From Streptococcus sp. F0442 (GTDB lineage: Bacteria; Bacillota; Bacilli; Lactobacillales; Streptococcaceae): a stretch of DNA of 64,000 nt. Location of the stretch: assembly GCF_000314795.2 (NCBI RefSeq), contig NZ_KB373314.1:554418-618417 (forward strand). The letters are read 5' to 3'. The notes under the pieces were generated by a model that was given only the letters and a program-made list of their open reading frames with translations, did not search any database and was not told the origin of the DNA. How positions within the stretch are numbered: the stretch's first letter is position 1; each line of letters opens with the position of its first letter. Position numbers and translations under genes: made by a program. Shown here one piece after another: positions 28,681-38,244 of this stretch.

Positions 28681-29252
28681 TTCTTTCCTACCATTTCTTT
28701 GATGAGAGATTGACAAACTTCTGTCAATAAACCAATCACTTCTTCCATGCTGAACTGATAAATACCAGAAGCAACCATAGAGGCCATTCCGTGTGAGTAG
28801 ATAAATAAATGCTGGTACAGGCGACTAGCCTCCTCTAACGTCAAAGGATAGTCTGCGACAATCGAATCCAGAACTAATTGGTAACTATGATCCTTCATGG
28901 GAAGAAAATCTTGAAAGCGACGAATCGGATCTTTGCTAGGATTTTGGAAAAGCAATTGAAAGAGTTGGGGCTCTTTTGAGGCGAAGAGGATATAAGCAAC
29001 CCCGACAGATCGAAAAGGTTTCTCATCTTCTAAGGCCTTGCGAATATACCCCACCACTACCATTTCCGCAGCAACAATAACCTCTGCTTGTAACTCAGCC
29101 ATATTAGCAAATTGCCCAAAAATGACCCTTGGCGTGGCTCCCAGTTTCTCTGCTAATGCTCGAGCCGTCAAACTAGCCAGGCCCTCTTCTCTCACCAATT
29201 GTAAAGCTGTCCCAATGATAGCCTCTTTACTAAATTTAACCTTGGGTGGCAT
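28677..29252 (-). CDS. TetR-family transcriptional regulator
   Basis: 191 residues from the ATG at 29252 (AAGGAG 5 nt upstream; the in-frame start 7 codons earlier has none). The N-terminal helix-turn-helix is in IIGTALQLVREEGLASLTARALAEKLG (about 11-37), followed by VIFGQFANMAEL, the typical end of a TetR DNA-binding domain. The C-terminal part is a ligand domain of unknown specificity. It is the first gene of an operon with an ABC ATPase and permease, and probably represses its own promoter through the palindromes at 29266-29294. Confidence 0.9.
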   Translation of the reverse strand: MPPKVKFSKEAIIGTALQLVREEGLASLTARALAEKLGATPRVIFGQFANMAELQAEVIVAAEMVVVGYIRKALEDEKPFRSVGVAYILFASKEPQLFQLLFQNPSKDPIRRFQDFLPMKDHSYQLVLDSIVADYPLTLEEASRLYQHLFIYSHGMASMVASGIYQFSMEEVIGLLTEVCQSLIKEMVGKK

Positions 29253-29265
29253 AAGACTCCTTTCA

Positions 29266-29294
29266 CGCAACAAACGTTGCGCAACACTTGTTGC
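29266..29294 (-). promoter_or_regulatory. Tandem palindromic operators upstream of tetR
   Basis: Two palindromes abut: CGCAACAAACGTTGCG (29266-29281) and GCAACACTTGTTGC (29281-29294). Both have GCAAC/GTTGC arms. They lie 13-42 nt before the tetR ATG, where a self-regulating TetR protein would bind. Confidence 0.7.
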
Positions 29295-29400
29295 ATAAAG
29301 AATACCATAACAAAGTAAGACTTGTCAAGAAAAATTCGTAAAGTATAAAACAAAAGACCAGCCCACTGATACAAGTGAAGTCTGGTCTACTAACAAGATT

Positions 29401-30324
29401 CTAAGGCAAATCATTTCCCGCCGCCAAGTAGATTTGGTACCATTCCTTGCGCGTTAGAGTGACTGTTGCTGCTTTCCCCGCTTCAAGGATATGCTGGGGT
29501 TTGGTCGTTCCGATGACAGCCTGCATCTTACCCGGATAGCGGAGGACCCAAGCAAGGGCAATGGCTGTCGGAGTGACTTGGTATTTTTTCGCCAAGTCAT
29601 TGAGGACGTGATTGAGGGCCGCAAACTCTTCCTTGCCCACAAAATTCCCCTTGAAATAGCCATGCTGGAGGACAGACCAGGCTTGAATCACCGTATCAGT
29701 TAAACGACAATACTCAAAGACACTGCCATCTCGCACGGCTGCTTTTGGCCCTTCCATGTTGACATGAAAACCGGCTTCAAAGCTAGGCGTAAAGGCGGCA
29801 CTCAACTGCAACTGGTTGACCTTGAGTGGTTGTTTGACAGCTGTTTTGAGCAATTCCATCATCATAGGATTTTGATTGGACACCCCAAAATGACGGACCT
29901 TTCCCGCTTGCTCCAAGTGATCAAAAGCTTCCGCCACTTCTTCCGGCTCCATGAGGGCATCCGGTCGGTGAAGGAGGAGACTATCTAAGCGCTCGATCTG
30001 CAGACGCTCGAGGATACCGTCGACAGAGTCCGAAATATAGTCCTTAGAAAAATCAAAATAGGTAAAGCCATCTTTGCGAATCCCACACTTGGACTGGATC
30101 CACATCTGGTTCCGTAGATCCGGACGACGCTTGAGAACCTTCCCCAGCAGGACCTCACACTGGCCATCGCCATAGATATCCGCTAGGTCAAAGGTGTTAA
30201 TTCCAATCGACAAGGCTGCTTCCACCAAGGCCTCCACCTCATCTTCACTCATCTGACTGATCCGCATCATCCCAAGGACAATCGTGGACAGACGCTCATT
30301 TTCAGCAAACTCAATATAGTTCAT
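29401..30324 (-). CDS. Aldo/keto reductase family oxidoreductase
   Basis: A 307-residue NADPH-dependent reductase of the (beta/alpha)8 fold. FDLADIYGDG (about 45-54) gives the Asp and catalytic Tyr, a Lys follows in WIQSKCG, and LLLHRPD (about 116-122) carries the active-site His. The C-terminal nucleotide-binding part has VIGTTKPQHI. It is close to the YdhF group. The substrate is unknown. It is monocistronic; a GGAGGCGGAC-type box precedes the ATG. Confidence 0.9.
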   Translation of the reverse strand: MNYIEFAENERLSTIVLGMMRISQMSEDEVEALVEAALSIGINTFDLADIYGDGQCEVLLGKVLKRRPDLRNQMWIQSKCGIRKDGFTYFDFSKDYISDSVDGILERLQIERLDSLLLHRPDALMEPEEVAEAFDHLEQAGKVRHFGVSNQNPMMMELLKTAVKQPLKVNQLQLSAAFTPSFEAGFHVNMEGPKAAVRDGSVFEYCRLTDTVIQAWSVLQHGYFKGNFVGKEEFAALNHVLNDLAKKYQVTPTAIALAWVLRYPGKMQAVIGTTKPQHILEAGKAATVTLTRKEWYQIYLAAGNDLP

Positions 30325-30392
30325 GTCCGCCTCCTTTTCATTCTACTTTCATTATAATGTAAAGAAGATCAAACAGCAATGATTTCACAAAG

Positions 30393-30422
30393 GAAAACAC
30401 CTCCAGTATCTACTGAAGGTGT
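30393..30422 (-). terminator. Terminator of the XRE-DUF3169-ABC operon
   Basis: Minus-strand ACACCTTCAGTA pairs with TACTGGAGGTGT, then TTTTCCTTT. It lies 6 bp after the ABC permease stop. Confidence 0.8.
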
Positions 30423-30427
30423 CTCTT

Positions 30428-31642
30428 TTAGCGATAGCTCAAGGCTTTTTTAACTGTTTTGACCAAGCCTAGGTCATCCGTTTGTAAGATTAGGCTAGAA
30501 TAGATTTTTCCAATGATCATGGTGCCGAGGAGCGTGAAGGCCAAGGCAATTCCGAATGAACCCCATGATTCAAGTCCACTTGCATAGCCATTGATGGTAC
30601 GGAATGGCATGAAGAAGGTTGAAATGAATGGGACGTAAGATCCAATCTTCAATAGTGGGACATCTCCTGCGCTACCCAAGGTAGTCACTCCAAAGAATCC
30701 AACCATCACCAACATCATCAAAGGAGAGAGGGCCTTCCCTGTATCTTCAGGACGAGCAACTGTTGACCCTAGGAAAGCTGAGAGTACAACGTACATGAAG
30801 ATTCCGAGAATGATAAAGAAGAAGGTATTCAAGGAAATAGATTGTCCAATATGTTGAGTAATAGGAGAGTCTGGAGATAAAATATCTTTCACAAGAGGAA
30901 TGGAATCTCTAAAGATCCAAACGCCTCCCAAACCTACTGCATAGATACCAATATGGGTAAAAATCACTCCGAAAAGACCAATCATACGAGCATAGAAATA
31001 GTGAGTAGCGCGAATGCTTGAGAAGACCACTTCCATGATCTTGGTTCCTTTTTCACTAGCTACCTCTTGAGCAGTGATACTTGAATAAAAGATCAGAATC
31101 ATGTAGATAAGAAAACCAATTCCTCCAGCTACCATGGTCTGCACCATTTTCAATCCTTCTTTTTTCTCATCAATTTTTTCAGTAAATGAGACCTGTTGAG
31201 AAAGGGCTGCTAACTGCTCTTGGCTTAAATCCGCCTTAGAAACATTGAGCATTTGTTGGACCTGACTCAATTTTGCCATGACGATTGATTTGAAATCTGG
31301 CTTCATGGCATCCTCACTCTGGTAGCGAGCCTCTAGCTGGCCATCCTTTTCTTCAACTGTGAGGATACCTTTAATCTCTTCCTCTTTCATGGCCTTTTTA
31401 GCTGCTGCTTCATCCTTATAGTCAAAGGTCAAGCCATCGGTGTCTTTCAAGCCTTCCTTGACAGGAGCTTGATCTGTAATCAAGGCGATGTTGCTTTTAG
31501 CAGAGGTAGAAGAGCCAACGAAGTAGTTTATTCCGATGGTCAATCCAATGAAGAGAAAGGGAGAAAGGACCATCAGGAAAAAGCTCCATGATTTCACTTG
31601 GCGTAAATAAGTTTCTTTGATAACAATCAGCATCTGTTTCAT
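30428..31642 (-). CDS. ABC-2 type transporter permease (NatB-like)
   Basis: A 404-residue permease. One N-terminal helix (about 18-40) is followed by a soluble extracytoplasmic region (about 45-165), then five or more helices from about 170 to the end. The pattern matches NatB/YhaP proteins, which export Na+ or other substrates with a NatA-type ATPase. STVARPEDTGKALSPLMM is a typical cytoplasmic loop. It overlaps the ATPase gene by 4 bp. The substrate is unknown. It is the last of a five-gene leftward operon starting at 33863. Confidence 0.88.
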   Translation of the reverse strand: MKQMLIVIKETYLRQVKSWSFFLMVLSPFLFIGLTIGINYFVGSSTSAKSNIALITDQAPVKEGLKDTDGLTFDYKDEAAAKKAMKEEEIKGILTVEEKDGQLEARYQSEDAMKPDFKSIVMAKLSQVQQMLNVSKADLSQEQLAALSQQVSFTEKIDEKKEGLKMVQTMVAGGIGFLIYMILIFYSSITAQEVASEKGTKIMEVVFSSIRATHYFYARMIGLFGVIFTHIGIYAVGLGGVWIFRDSIPLVKDILSPDSPITQHIGQSISLNTFFFIILGIFMYVVLSAFLGSTVARPEDTGKALSPLMMLVMVGFFGVTTLGSAGDVPLLKIGSYVPFISTFFMPFRTINGYASGLESWGSFGIALAFTLLGTMIIGKIYSSLILQTDDLGLVKTVKKALSYR

Positions 31643-32532
31643 ACTTCTACTCCTGATTCTAATTTAAAGATTTCATCAATGGTTGGGGCTTGTTGGTCAA
31701 AGGTTGCTAGATAGCGACCCTTGGTCAACTGGTCGAAGAGGTCTGGACCTGCTGTCTCATCATCCAATACCAACTTCCATAGACCTTGCTTGGTCATAGT
31801 CACTTTAGTCACATGAGGCAAGGCTTCCAACTCCTCTTGACTGAAGTCATTGGATACGAAGAGACGAGTCTTGCCAAAGCTATTCCGAACTTCTTGTACG
31901 GGACCTGAGAGAATCACAGATCCATCACGGATCATAACTAACTCATCACAGAGTTCTTCCACATTGGTCATGACATGGTCCGAGAAGATAATAGTCGCAC
32001 CGCGTTCTTTTTCTTCAAAGATGACCTGCTTGAGCACTTCTGTATTGACAGGATCCAGTCCACTAAAAGGCTCATCCAAGATGATCAATTTTGGCTCATG
32101 GATCATGGTAATAATCAATTGAACCTTTTGTTGATTCCCTTTTGAGAGGCTCTTGATCTTATCGGTTAATTTCCCTTTTACTTGGAGTTTTTCCATCCAG
32201 ATTGGAAGTTTCTCCTTGACCTCTGCGGTGCTCATTCCTTTCAAAGCAGCCAAATAACGGACTTGCTCATAGATGGTCAACTTAGGCATGAGGCTCCGCT
32301 CTTCTGGCAGGTAACCAATTTCCTTATAGGTTTCTTGACTGATTGCTTTGCCATCCAATTGGATATCGCCACTGTAGTCAAGGAAGCGGAGGATACTATG
32401 GAAGATGGTGGTCTTCCCTGCTCCGTTCTTCCCGATCAAACCTAAGATGGATCCTTTTTTCGCAGTCAAGTCAATGCCGAACAAGACCTGCTTCTTGCCA
32501 AAGCTTTTTTCTAAATTTCTAATTTCTAACAT
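31639..32532 (-). CDS. ABC transporter ATP-binding protein (NatA-like)
   Basis: A 297-residue ATPase. Walker A GKNGAGKTT is at 34-42, the signature LSKGNQQKVQ near 143 (LSKGN in place of LSGGQ, common in the NatA/DrrA group) and Walker B LIILDEPFSGLDPVN near 163-177. The C-terminal extension of about 80 residues is typical of this group. It works with the permease encoded by the next gene. Eleven bp separate it from the DUF3169 gene upstream. Confidence 0.9.
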   Translation of the reverse strand: MLEIRNLEKSFGKKQVLFGIDLTAKKGSILGLIGKNGAGKTTIFHSILRFLDYSGDIQLDGKAISQETYKEIGYLPEERSLMPKLTIYEQVRYLAALKGMSTAEVKEKLPIWMEKLQVKGKLTDKIKSLSKGNQQKVQLIITMIHEPKLIILDEPFSGLDPVNTEVLKQVIFEEKERGATIIFSDHVMTNVEELCDELVMIRDGSVILSGPVQEVRNSFGKTRLFVSNDFSQEELEALPHVTKVTMTKQGLWKLVLDDETAGPDLFDQLTKGRYLATFDQQAPTIDEIFKLESGVEV

Positions 32533-32543
32533 GGATGACTCCT

Positions 32544-33329
32544 TTACTCTTTATAATAACGTTTGGTAATTTTGTATTGTGAAATAAGGATATAAATATA
32601 GAGAATGGATACGACGAACAAAGCTAAGAGGATATCCGTTTTGAAGGCAACTCCAATGAGGAGGAGAGCAAGGAGAAAGCTCGGCAAGATATAATTGCTT
32701 AACTTAACCACCACTTCGAAATTTTCCTCGTAGTTTATCTGTTTTTCTGCCTCATCCATCATACTCATCATAAATTCACGCATTTCCTTGGCATCGGCAT
32801 TGCGGGGAATCGGTTTCCCATAAACCAAGTTAAAGGTCTTACGATAGAAGATACCCACTAGGAAAAATAGGACAATCAAGGCAAGAAAAAGATAGAGCAT
32901 GGTAAAAGGTCCAAAGATAAAAGCCGCAGGTTTATCCAAATTCACCAATTGAATATAAAAGATGATAATAAAAAAGTATGGTAAGATCATGATTCCTTTA
33001 AAGATGGTCGCTAACCCATACAGTTTTTCCTTCTGGATATCATAGTGATAGGCTTCATCCTCGTCTTCTATTTGGAGAATCTTGTAATGAAGTTTACTTA
33101 CCCGCATCAATAGGACCATCGTGATCATAAACACGACCAAGAATAAAACTACTGAGCCCAAAAGGAGCACCTCTTTACTAAAGAAGGATTGGATTTCAAG
33201 GGGCTTTTCGGATCCAAACATGCCTGTCAAAAAACCAATGACTCCTCCAATCAAGCCGGAACCTATGATGATTCCGACATTTCTCCAAAAACGGTAACGA
33301 TCAGATCGTTCTTGTTGTTGCTTTTTCAT
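32544..33329 (-). CDS. DUF3169 family membrane protein
   Basis: A 261-residue protein with about six hydrophobic segments (near 17-37, 52-74, 112-132, 143-163, 210-228 and 230-247) and a charged cytoplasmic part between (MREFMMSMMDEAEKQINYEE). It matches DUF3169 proteins, which recur next to small XRE regulators and ABC-2 transporters in Firmicutes; their function is unknown to me. It sits 2 bp after the XRE gene and 11 bp before the ATPase, so it is clearly one operon. Confidence 0.85.
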   Translation of the reverse strand: MKKQQQERSDRYRFWRNVGIIIGSGLIGGVIGFLTGMFGSEKPLEIQSFFSKEVLLLGSVVLFLVVFMITMVLLMRVSKLHYKILQIEDEDEAYHYDIQKEKLYGLATIFKGIMILPYFFIIIFYIQLVNLDKPAAFIFGPFTMLYLFLALIVLFFLVGIFYRKTFNLVYGKPIPRNADAKEMREFMMSMMDEAEKQINYEENFEVVVKLSNYILPSFLLALLLIGVAFKTDILLALFVVSILYIYILISQYKITKRYYKE

Positions 33330-33331
33330 TT

Positions 33332-33541
33332 TTATTCCTCTCCCTCTACTAGACTAAAGACATTCTCCACCGGTTCCTTGAAAATTTGGGCGATGGTGAT
33401 CGCAATGATAACCGAGGGGGTGTATTCCCCCCGCTCCAAGAGACTGATGGACTGGCGCGAGACTCCTGCTAGCTTGGCTAGCTCGGATTGGTTGAGCCCA
33501 TCACGCGCCCTCAGCTCTTTCAGTCGATTTTTTAAAATCAT
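33332..33541 (-). CDS. Small XRE-family (Cro/CI-like) regulator
   Basis: A 69-residue protein that is almost only a helix-turn-helix. KNRLKELRARDGLNQSELAKLAG begins it, followed by SRQSISLLERGEYTPS, the recognition region of the YozG/Cro-like group. A short FSLVEGEE tail ends it. It probably controls its own operon. Candidate sites are the two TGACA(A/T)GTATATTTT boxes at 33918-33987. Confidence 0.9.
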   Translation of the reverse strand: MILKNRLKELRARDGLNQSELAKLAGVSRQSISLLERGEYTPSVIIAITIAQIFKEPVENVFSLVEGEE

Positions 33542-33554
33542 GGCTTTCGCCCCC

Positions 33555-33863
33555 TTATAGTTGAATACCTTGAATATCTTCGATGCGGACTAATTTGGTT
33601 TCCTTTTCTTTTTTATTATTCTCACGGCTCAATTTGACCCAATCTTCGTCGATATCCAAAATTTCATACTCGAATCCAACACCACTCACTAAAACAGTGG
33701 CCGTTTGGCCTTTCAATTCTTCTAAAAGTCTAGACATGTCTTGATTTCCTTTCACTTGTTTTTCTAATCGTCTGATGCGTTTGTTCAACCTTTTTATCTT
33801 CTTTTCTGAGCTTGCATAAAATATAAGCAGAAAAGGGATAAAAATAATCCACACGGCTCCCAT
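33555..33863 (-). CDS. Hypothetical membrane-anchored coiled-coil protein
   Basis: 102 residues from the ATG at 33863. AGGAGG lies 8 nt before it, while an in-frame start 20 codons upstream has no such box and overlaps the promoter. One membrane helix (MGAVWIIFIPFLLIFYAS, 1-18) is followed by a basic coiled-coil (KKIKRLNKRIRRLEKQV). A small beta-rich C-terminus (ATVLVSGVGFEYEILDIDEDW and on) completes it. The family is not recognised. It is first in the operon with the XRE regulator, DUF3169 and ABC-2 genes. Confidence 0.7.
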   Translation of the reverse strand: MGAVWIIFIPFLLIFYASSEKKIKRLNKRIRRLEKQVKGNQDMSRLLEELKGQTATVLVSGVGFEYEILDIDEDWVKLSRENNKKEKETKLVRIEDIQGIQL

Positions 33864-33895
33864 AAGAAAACCTCCTCTTCTTTCAACTGAAATCA

Positions 33896-33987
33896 TTGTA
33901 ACACTTCTTTTTCTTTTTGACAAGTATATTTTACAAAAAAATAAAAATATTTGTCAAAAATAGAAGGATGGTTGACATGTATATTTT
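33896..33987 (-). promoter_or_regulatory. Promoter with repeated boxes upstream of the XRE operon
   Basis: Minus-strand TTGTCA (33923-33918) and TACAAT (33901-33896) are 16 bp apart. The plus strand carries TGACAAGTATATTTT (33918-33932), covering the -35, and TGACATGTATATTTT (33973-33987), a 14/15 match 55 bp away. These are plausible regulator sites. Confidence 0.6.
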
Positions 33988-34052
33988 GAGTACTTAAAGG
34001 AATTTCTTTATTTTTATAGGGTTTTAAAGCCTATAACTTGCAAATCCTGGAA

Positions 34053-34083
34053 GAAAAAAACAGCTGAGAAATTCTCAACTGTT
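34053..34083 (-). terminator. Terminator of the pheS-pheT operon
   Basis: Minus-strand AACAGTTGAGAA pairs with TTCTCAGCTGTT (one G-T pair), followed by seven T. Confidence 0.85.
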
Positions 34084-34098
34084 TCATCTTTTAACGAT

Positions 34099-36504
34099 TT
34101 AGCGCACTTCTGCGTCGACTTTTTCTTCGAGTGATGCTTGAATTTTTTCCATATAGCGAGCAACTTCTTCGTCTGTCAAGCTATCTTCTGGATTTTGGAA
34201 GGTCAAGCTATAGGCCATGGACTTCATTCCAACTCCTAGTTTTTCACCGGAGAAGACGTCAAAGAGTTTAATGTCTGTCAAACGTTTCACGCCCGCAGCT
34301 TGAATGGCATCAATAACCTCTTGGTGAGTCACTTCTGCCTTGAGGAGAAGAGCGATATCACGGCTCACCGCTGGGAACTTAGTAATTTCCACAAAGGCTG
34401 CTGCTGGTTGAAGGGCTTCTTCAATAGCTGAAAGGTTGATCTCAGCTACATAAGTTTCTGGAATATCGTAAGCCTTAGCCGTCACAGGGTGCACTTGACC
34501 GAGGAAACCGACTACTTGATCACCAAGTGAGATCAAGGCTGTGCGTCCTGGGTGAAGACTCTTGATCTCTTGCGTTGCTGTATAGGTCACTTCAAGACCC
34601 AAGCGAGCAAATAGAGCTTCCAAAATTCCCTTAGCATAGAAGAAGTCAACTGGAACAGCTGGAGTCTGGAAGTCTTTTTCAGCGACTAAACCAGTCAATG
34701 CAAAGGCAAAGCTGTTGATTTCATTTGGCAAGTCTTCTTTTGGATTACCCGTTTGCTCGAAGACTTTTCCAATCTCGTAAAGAGCCAAGTCTTTGTTCTT
34801 ACGCGCTACGTTGTAGGCAACTGTATCAAGGATACCAGAAACCATATTTTGACGGAGGACTGAACGATCCACGGTCATTGGCCACATGAGCTCCGTTAAG
34901 TTACTTGGTGCAGTCGTGAACTCCACTGCTTTTTCAGGAGTCGTAAGAGCGTAGGTGATGATTTCTGTCAATCCAGCACCTTCTGCAATGGTACGAACTT
35001 GACGACGCAATTTTTGTGTCGCTGTTAATTCACCGGCTGTCCCATCATCTTTTGGAAGACTGGTTGGCAAGCGATCGTAACCATAAATCCGAGCGATTTC
35101 TTCAAAGAGGTCCGCTTCGATGGTGATATCCCAACGGCGACGTGGAACGCTAACTGTGAAGGCTTCTGCATTTCCAGAAAGGCCAAATCCTAGACGACGG
35201 AAGACATCCTCTACATCCGCGTAGGAAAGCTCAGTACCAAGGACACGGTTAACGTCTGCAAGAGTAGAAGAAACTTCTACATCAGAAGTATCCAATTCAC
35301 CTGCTGAAACAATCCCCTTACGCACGTTTGCACCAGCCAATTCAGCAATCATGCTCGCTGCTGCATCAAGGGCTTCATTAACGGTTGCCACATTGATGCC
35401 TTTTTCAAAGCGAGAAGATGATTCAGAACGAAGGTTGAGGCGACCACTAGTCTTGCGGATTGATTTACCATTGAAGACAGCCGCTTCAAGGACGACTCGA
35501 CTAGAGTTTTCAGAGATTTCTGTAGCCTCTCCACCCATGACACCTGCAAGGGCTACTGGTTTGTCAGCAACAGTAATAACTAAATCAGTTGTTTCCAACT
35601 CACGCTCTTCCCCATCCAAGGTCACTAATTTCTCACCAGCACGCGCTTCACGCACACGGGTATCAGTTCCTTCAAAGGTATCCAAGTCAAAGGCATGCAT
35701 AGGCTGACCAAAGTAAAGCAGGATATAGTTGGTCACGTCAACCACATTATTAATCGGACGGATGCCTTCGTTCATGAGGAGGTTTTGCAACCATTGTGGA
35801 CTTGGTGCAATGGTCACATTATCCAAGACACGAGCTGCATAGTAAGGAGCCTTGTCTGTATCGATGCTGACAGAAAGAGCATCTGCTGCAGCTTGGTCTG
35901 TTTCGGTCAAGGTAAAGTCTTTGAAGTTGACTGCCTTGTCATAGATGGCTGCTACTTCATGTGCTACCCCACGCATCGAAAGGGCATCTGCACGGTTTGG
36001 AGTGATCGAAAGCTCGATGATTTCATCATCCAAGTCTAGGTAGGAGAAGATTTCTTCTCCTGGAACAGCTTCTTCCGGCAAGATTTGGATGCCATCTGCA
36101 AATTCTTTGGGTACAACGGAGTCAGAAATGCCCAACTCACCAAGTGAACAGATCATCCCGAGGGATTCCAAACCACGGATTTTCCCTTTTTTAATCTTGT
36201 AGTTATCTGCGATGCGTGCACCTGGAAGAGCCACCATGACCTTGATGCCTGCACGCACATTTGGTGCTCCACAGACGATTTGACGGGCTTCTTCTTCACC
36301 CACATTGACTTGGCAGACATGAAGGTGTGTCTCTGGCACATCTTCACAAGACAAGACTTCTCCGACGACAATTTTTGAGAGACCAGCAGCAGGTGATTCC
36401 ACACCTTCTACTTCGATCCCTGTGGTTGACATTTTTTCAGCCAACTCTTGTGATGGTACATCAATGTCCACCAATTCTTTTAACCATTTATAACTAACTA
36501 ACAT
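34099..36504 (-). CDS. pheT: Phenylalanyl-tRNA synthetase beta subunit
   Basis: The beta chain of the alpha2-beta2 enzyme that charges tRNA-Phe. The 801 residues hold the N-terminal tRNA-binding (EMAP-like) domain near 40-150, B3/B4 editing region, B5 domain and the C-terminal anticodon-binding FDX-ACB domain (from about 707, [11 protein letters not shown]). The start [14 protein letters not shown] is family-standard, yet no Shine-Dalgarno box precedes it; instead a long hairpin lies at 36515-36564. It is third in the operon after pheS and an acetyltransferase gene, an order usual in streptococci. Confidence 0.97.
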   Translation of the reverse strand: MLVSYKWLKELVDIDVPSQELAEKMSTTGIEVEGVESPAAGLSKIVVGEVLSCEDVPETHLHVCQVNVGEEEARQIVCGAPNVRAGIKVMVALPGARIADNYKIKKGKIRGLESLGMICSLGELGISDSVVPKEFADGIQILPEEAVPGEEIFSYLDLDDEIIELSITPNRADALSMRGVAHEVAAIYDKAVNFKDFTLTETDQAAADALSVSIDTDKAPYYAARVLDNVTIAPSPQWLQNLLMNEGIRPINNVVDVTNYILLYFGQPMHAFDLDTFEGTDTRVREARAGEKLVTLDGEERELETTDLVITVADKPVALAGVMGGEATEISENSSRVVLEAAVFNGKSIRKTSGRLNLRSESSSRFEKGINVATVNEALDAAASMIAELAGANVRKGIVSAGELDTSDVEVSSTLADVNRVLGTELSYADVEDVFRRLGFGLSGNAEAFTVSVPRRRWDITIEADLFEEIARIYGYDRLPTSLPKDDGTAGELTATQKLRRQVRTIAEGAGLTEIITYALTTPEKAVEFTTAPSNLTELMWPMTVDRSVLRQNMVSGILDTVAYNVARKNKDLALYEIGKVFEQTGNPKEDLPNEINSFAFALTGLVAEKDFQTPAVPVDFFYAKGILEALFARLGLEVTYTATQEIKSLHPGRTALISLGDQVVGFLGQVHPVTAKAYDIPETYVAEINLSAIEEALQPAAAFVEITKFPAVSRDIALLLKAEVTHQEVIDAIQAAGVKRLTDIKLFDVFSGEKLGVGMKSMAYSLTFQNPEDSLTDEEVARYMEKIQASLEEKVDAEVR

Positions 36505-36514
36505 ATGTAAGATA

Positions 36515-36564
36515 CCAAGGGCTATGTAGAAATCTAGATGACTTTCCTAGATTTCCTTTGGCCC
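36515..36564 (-). promoter_or_regulatory. Hairpin before the pheT start codon
   Basis: GAAATCTAG (36529-36537) pairs perfectly with CTAGATTTC (36547-36555), and flanking CCAAGGGC/GCCC (36515-36522, 36561-36564) can extend it. It lies 10 nt before the ATG in the 157-nt gap after the acetyltransferase gene. No U-run follows on the mRNA strand. Another small hairpin, CCAGC/GCTGG, lies at about 36593-36607. Confidence 0.5.
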
Positions 36565-36661
36565 TAGTTTAGATCCTTTCATTTTGTGTTTTCCAGCTCG
36601 AGGCTGGCTTAGGTAGGTCTAGTAACCTCCCCTTCTCTAGAATAGAAGTTTCTTGTTCCTT

Positions 36662-37177
36662 CTAGATCAATTTCTTTCTCAACAACCAGTCTGTATCCAC
36701 GGTATCTCCGGTTATATACTGGTGTTCACTAAATCGTTCAAAACCAAAGCGGTAGTAAAAATCTTGCGCCTTAAAATTACGCTCCCAGACACCTAGCCAT
36801 GCCCATTCAAAGCCACGGCTCTTGGCTTTATCCAGCGCAAAGGTAAACATTTCCTTACCGAAACCAGCCCCATGAAATTCCTTTTTGACATAGATCCGTT
36901 GAATCTCAAAGGACTTGTCCATCTCTACTGGCTCGGTCTGCGCTTGACCCCAGTTGATCTTAAGAAAACCACTGATTTCTTGACCTTCATTGAGGACAAA
37001 ATAGGTTTCGGATTCTGGATCTAGCAGATCCTTCTCGATTTGCTCCAAAGAGAGCACGGTAGAGAAGTACTCTTCCAAATCTTCCTCAACAATATAGGGA
37101 CCGAAGGTATCCCGATAGGTTTCTACCTCTAGGTCACGTAAGGTCTGTAAGTGATCGATTTTTACTCTAACTAACAT
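36662..37177 (-). CDS. GNAT-family N-acetyltransferase in the phe operon
   Basis: A 171-residue acetyltransferase with the acetyl-CoA loop KEFHGAGFGKEM near 114-125, followed by RGFEWAWLGVWERNFKAQDFYYRFGF, the GNAT core end. It begins 2 bp after pheS. An acetyltransferase at this place is usual in streptococci, but its substrate is not known to me. Regulation is expected from the Phe T-box upstream. Confidence 0.88.
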   Translation of the reverse strand: MLVRVKIDHLQTLRDLEVETYRDTFGPYIVEEDLEEYFSTVLSLEQIEKDLLDPESETYFVLNEGQEISGFLKINWGQAQTEPVEMDKSFEIQRIYVKKEFHGAGFGKEMFTFALDKAKSRGFEWAWLGVWERNFKAQDFYYRFGFERFSEHQYITGDTVDTDWLLRKKLI

Positions 37178-37179
37178 GA

Positions 37180-38226
37180 TTATTTAAACTGTTCTGAGAA
37201 GCGAACATCTCCTTGATAGAAGCCACGGATATCATTGATTCCATAACGAAGCATGGCTACACGCTCCTGCCCAAGTCCAAAGGCAAATCCTGAATAGACG
37301 GTTGCATCAATGCCACTCATTTCAAGGACGCGTGGGTGAACCATACCAGCTCCCATGATTTCAATCCAACCTGTCTTCTTACATACATTACATCCCGCTC
37401 CACCACATTTGAAGCAAGATACATCGACCTCAACAGATGGCTCTGTAAATGGGAAGTAAGAAGGACGCAGACGGATTTGGCGTTCTGCACCAAACATCTT
37501 TTGCACGATCAACTGAAGCGTTCCTTGAAGATCTGCCATAGAAATATTCTTCCCAACGACCAAACCTTCGATCTGATGGAACTGGTGGCTGTGGGTCGCA
37601 TCATCTGTATCCCGACGGAAAACACGCCCTGGAGAAATCATCTTCAAAGGTCCCTTGCTAAAGTCATGCGCATCCATCGCCCGCGCTTGAACTGGAGACG
37701 TGTGGGTCCGAAGCAAGATTTCTTCTGTGATGTAGAAGGTATCCTGCATATCACGAGCTGGGTGATCCTTTGGCAAGTTCATGCGTTCAAAGTTGTAGTA
37801 GTCTTTTTCAACTTCAAAGCCATCTACGACTTGGTAGCCCATCCCGATAAAGATATCTTCGATTTCTTCACTGGTTTGGGTCAAGACATGGCGGTGACCA
37901 GTCGCAACTGGACGTCCCGGAAGCGTCACATCGATACTTTCACTAGCCAGTTGAGCTTCCACTTTCTTTTCTTCCAAGAGTTTAGCGGTTTCTTCAAAGG
38001 CAGCCGTCAAGACATCACGGGCTTCATTGACGTGCTTTCCGATAACCGGACGCATTTCAGCAGAGACATCTTTCATCCCTTTAAGGATTTCAGTAAGGGA
38101 ACCTTTTTTCCCAAGGACAGAGACGCGTAACTCTTGCATCTCTTTTTTATTTTCAGCAGAGATCTGCTTCAAAGCTGCCAGCGTTTCTTCCCGAAGCGCT
38201 TTTAATTGTTCTTCAATCGTTGACAT
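37180..38226 (-). CDS. pheS: Phenylalanyl-tRNA synthetase alpha subunit
   Basis: The catalytic chain of the enzyme, 348 residues. An N-terminal coiled-coil (about 1-85) is followed by the class II core: [11 protein letters not shown] (motif 1 region), [22 protein letters not shown] (motif 2, about 205-226) and [15 protein letters not shown] (motif 3, about 315-329). Four cysteines in [12 protein letters not shown] form the usual zinc-like knuckle near 274-285. GGAGG precedes the ATG. It is regulated by the T-box just upstream. Confidence 0.97.
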   Translation of the reverse strand: MSTIEEQLKALREETLAALKQISAENKKEMQELRVSVLGKKGSLTEILKGMKDVSAEMRPVIGKHVNEARDVLTAAFEETAKLLEEKKVEAQLASESIDVTLPGRPVATGHRHVLTQTSEEIEDIFIGMGYQVVDGFEVEKDYYNFERMNLPKDHPARDMQDTFYITEEILLRTHTSPVQARAMDAHDFSKGPLKMISPGRVFRRDTDDATHSHQFHQIEGLVVGKNISMADLQGTLQLIVQKMFGAERQIRLRPSYFPFTEPSVEVDVSCFKCGGAGCNVCKKTGWIEIMGAGMVHPRVLEMSGIDATVYSGFAFGLGQERVAMLRYGINDIRGFYQGDVRFSEQFK

Positions 38227-38244
38227 ATTTCCTCCATCATGGTC

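Noticed and set aside
29355-29390. AGACCAG...CTGGTCT inverted repeat between tetR and the aldo/keto reductase gene as a terminator
   Set aside because: The stem is only 7 bp with a long loop and there is no clear T-run; not strong enough to list as a feature.
37336-38130. A 264-codon open frame on the plus strand inside pheS
   Set aside because: It is antisense to a clear pheS, has no ribosome site or family likeness, and its composition is that of a mirrored coding frame.
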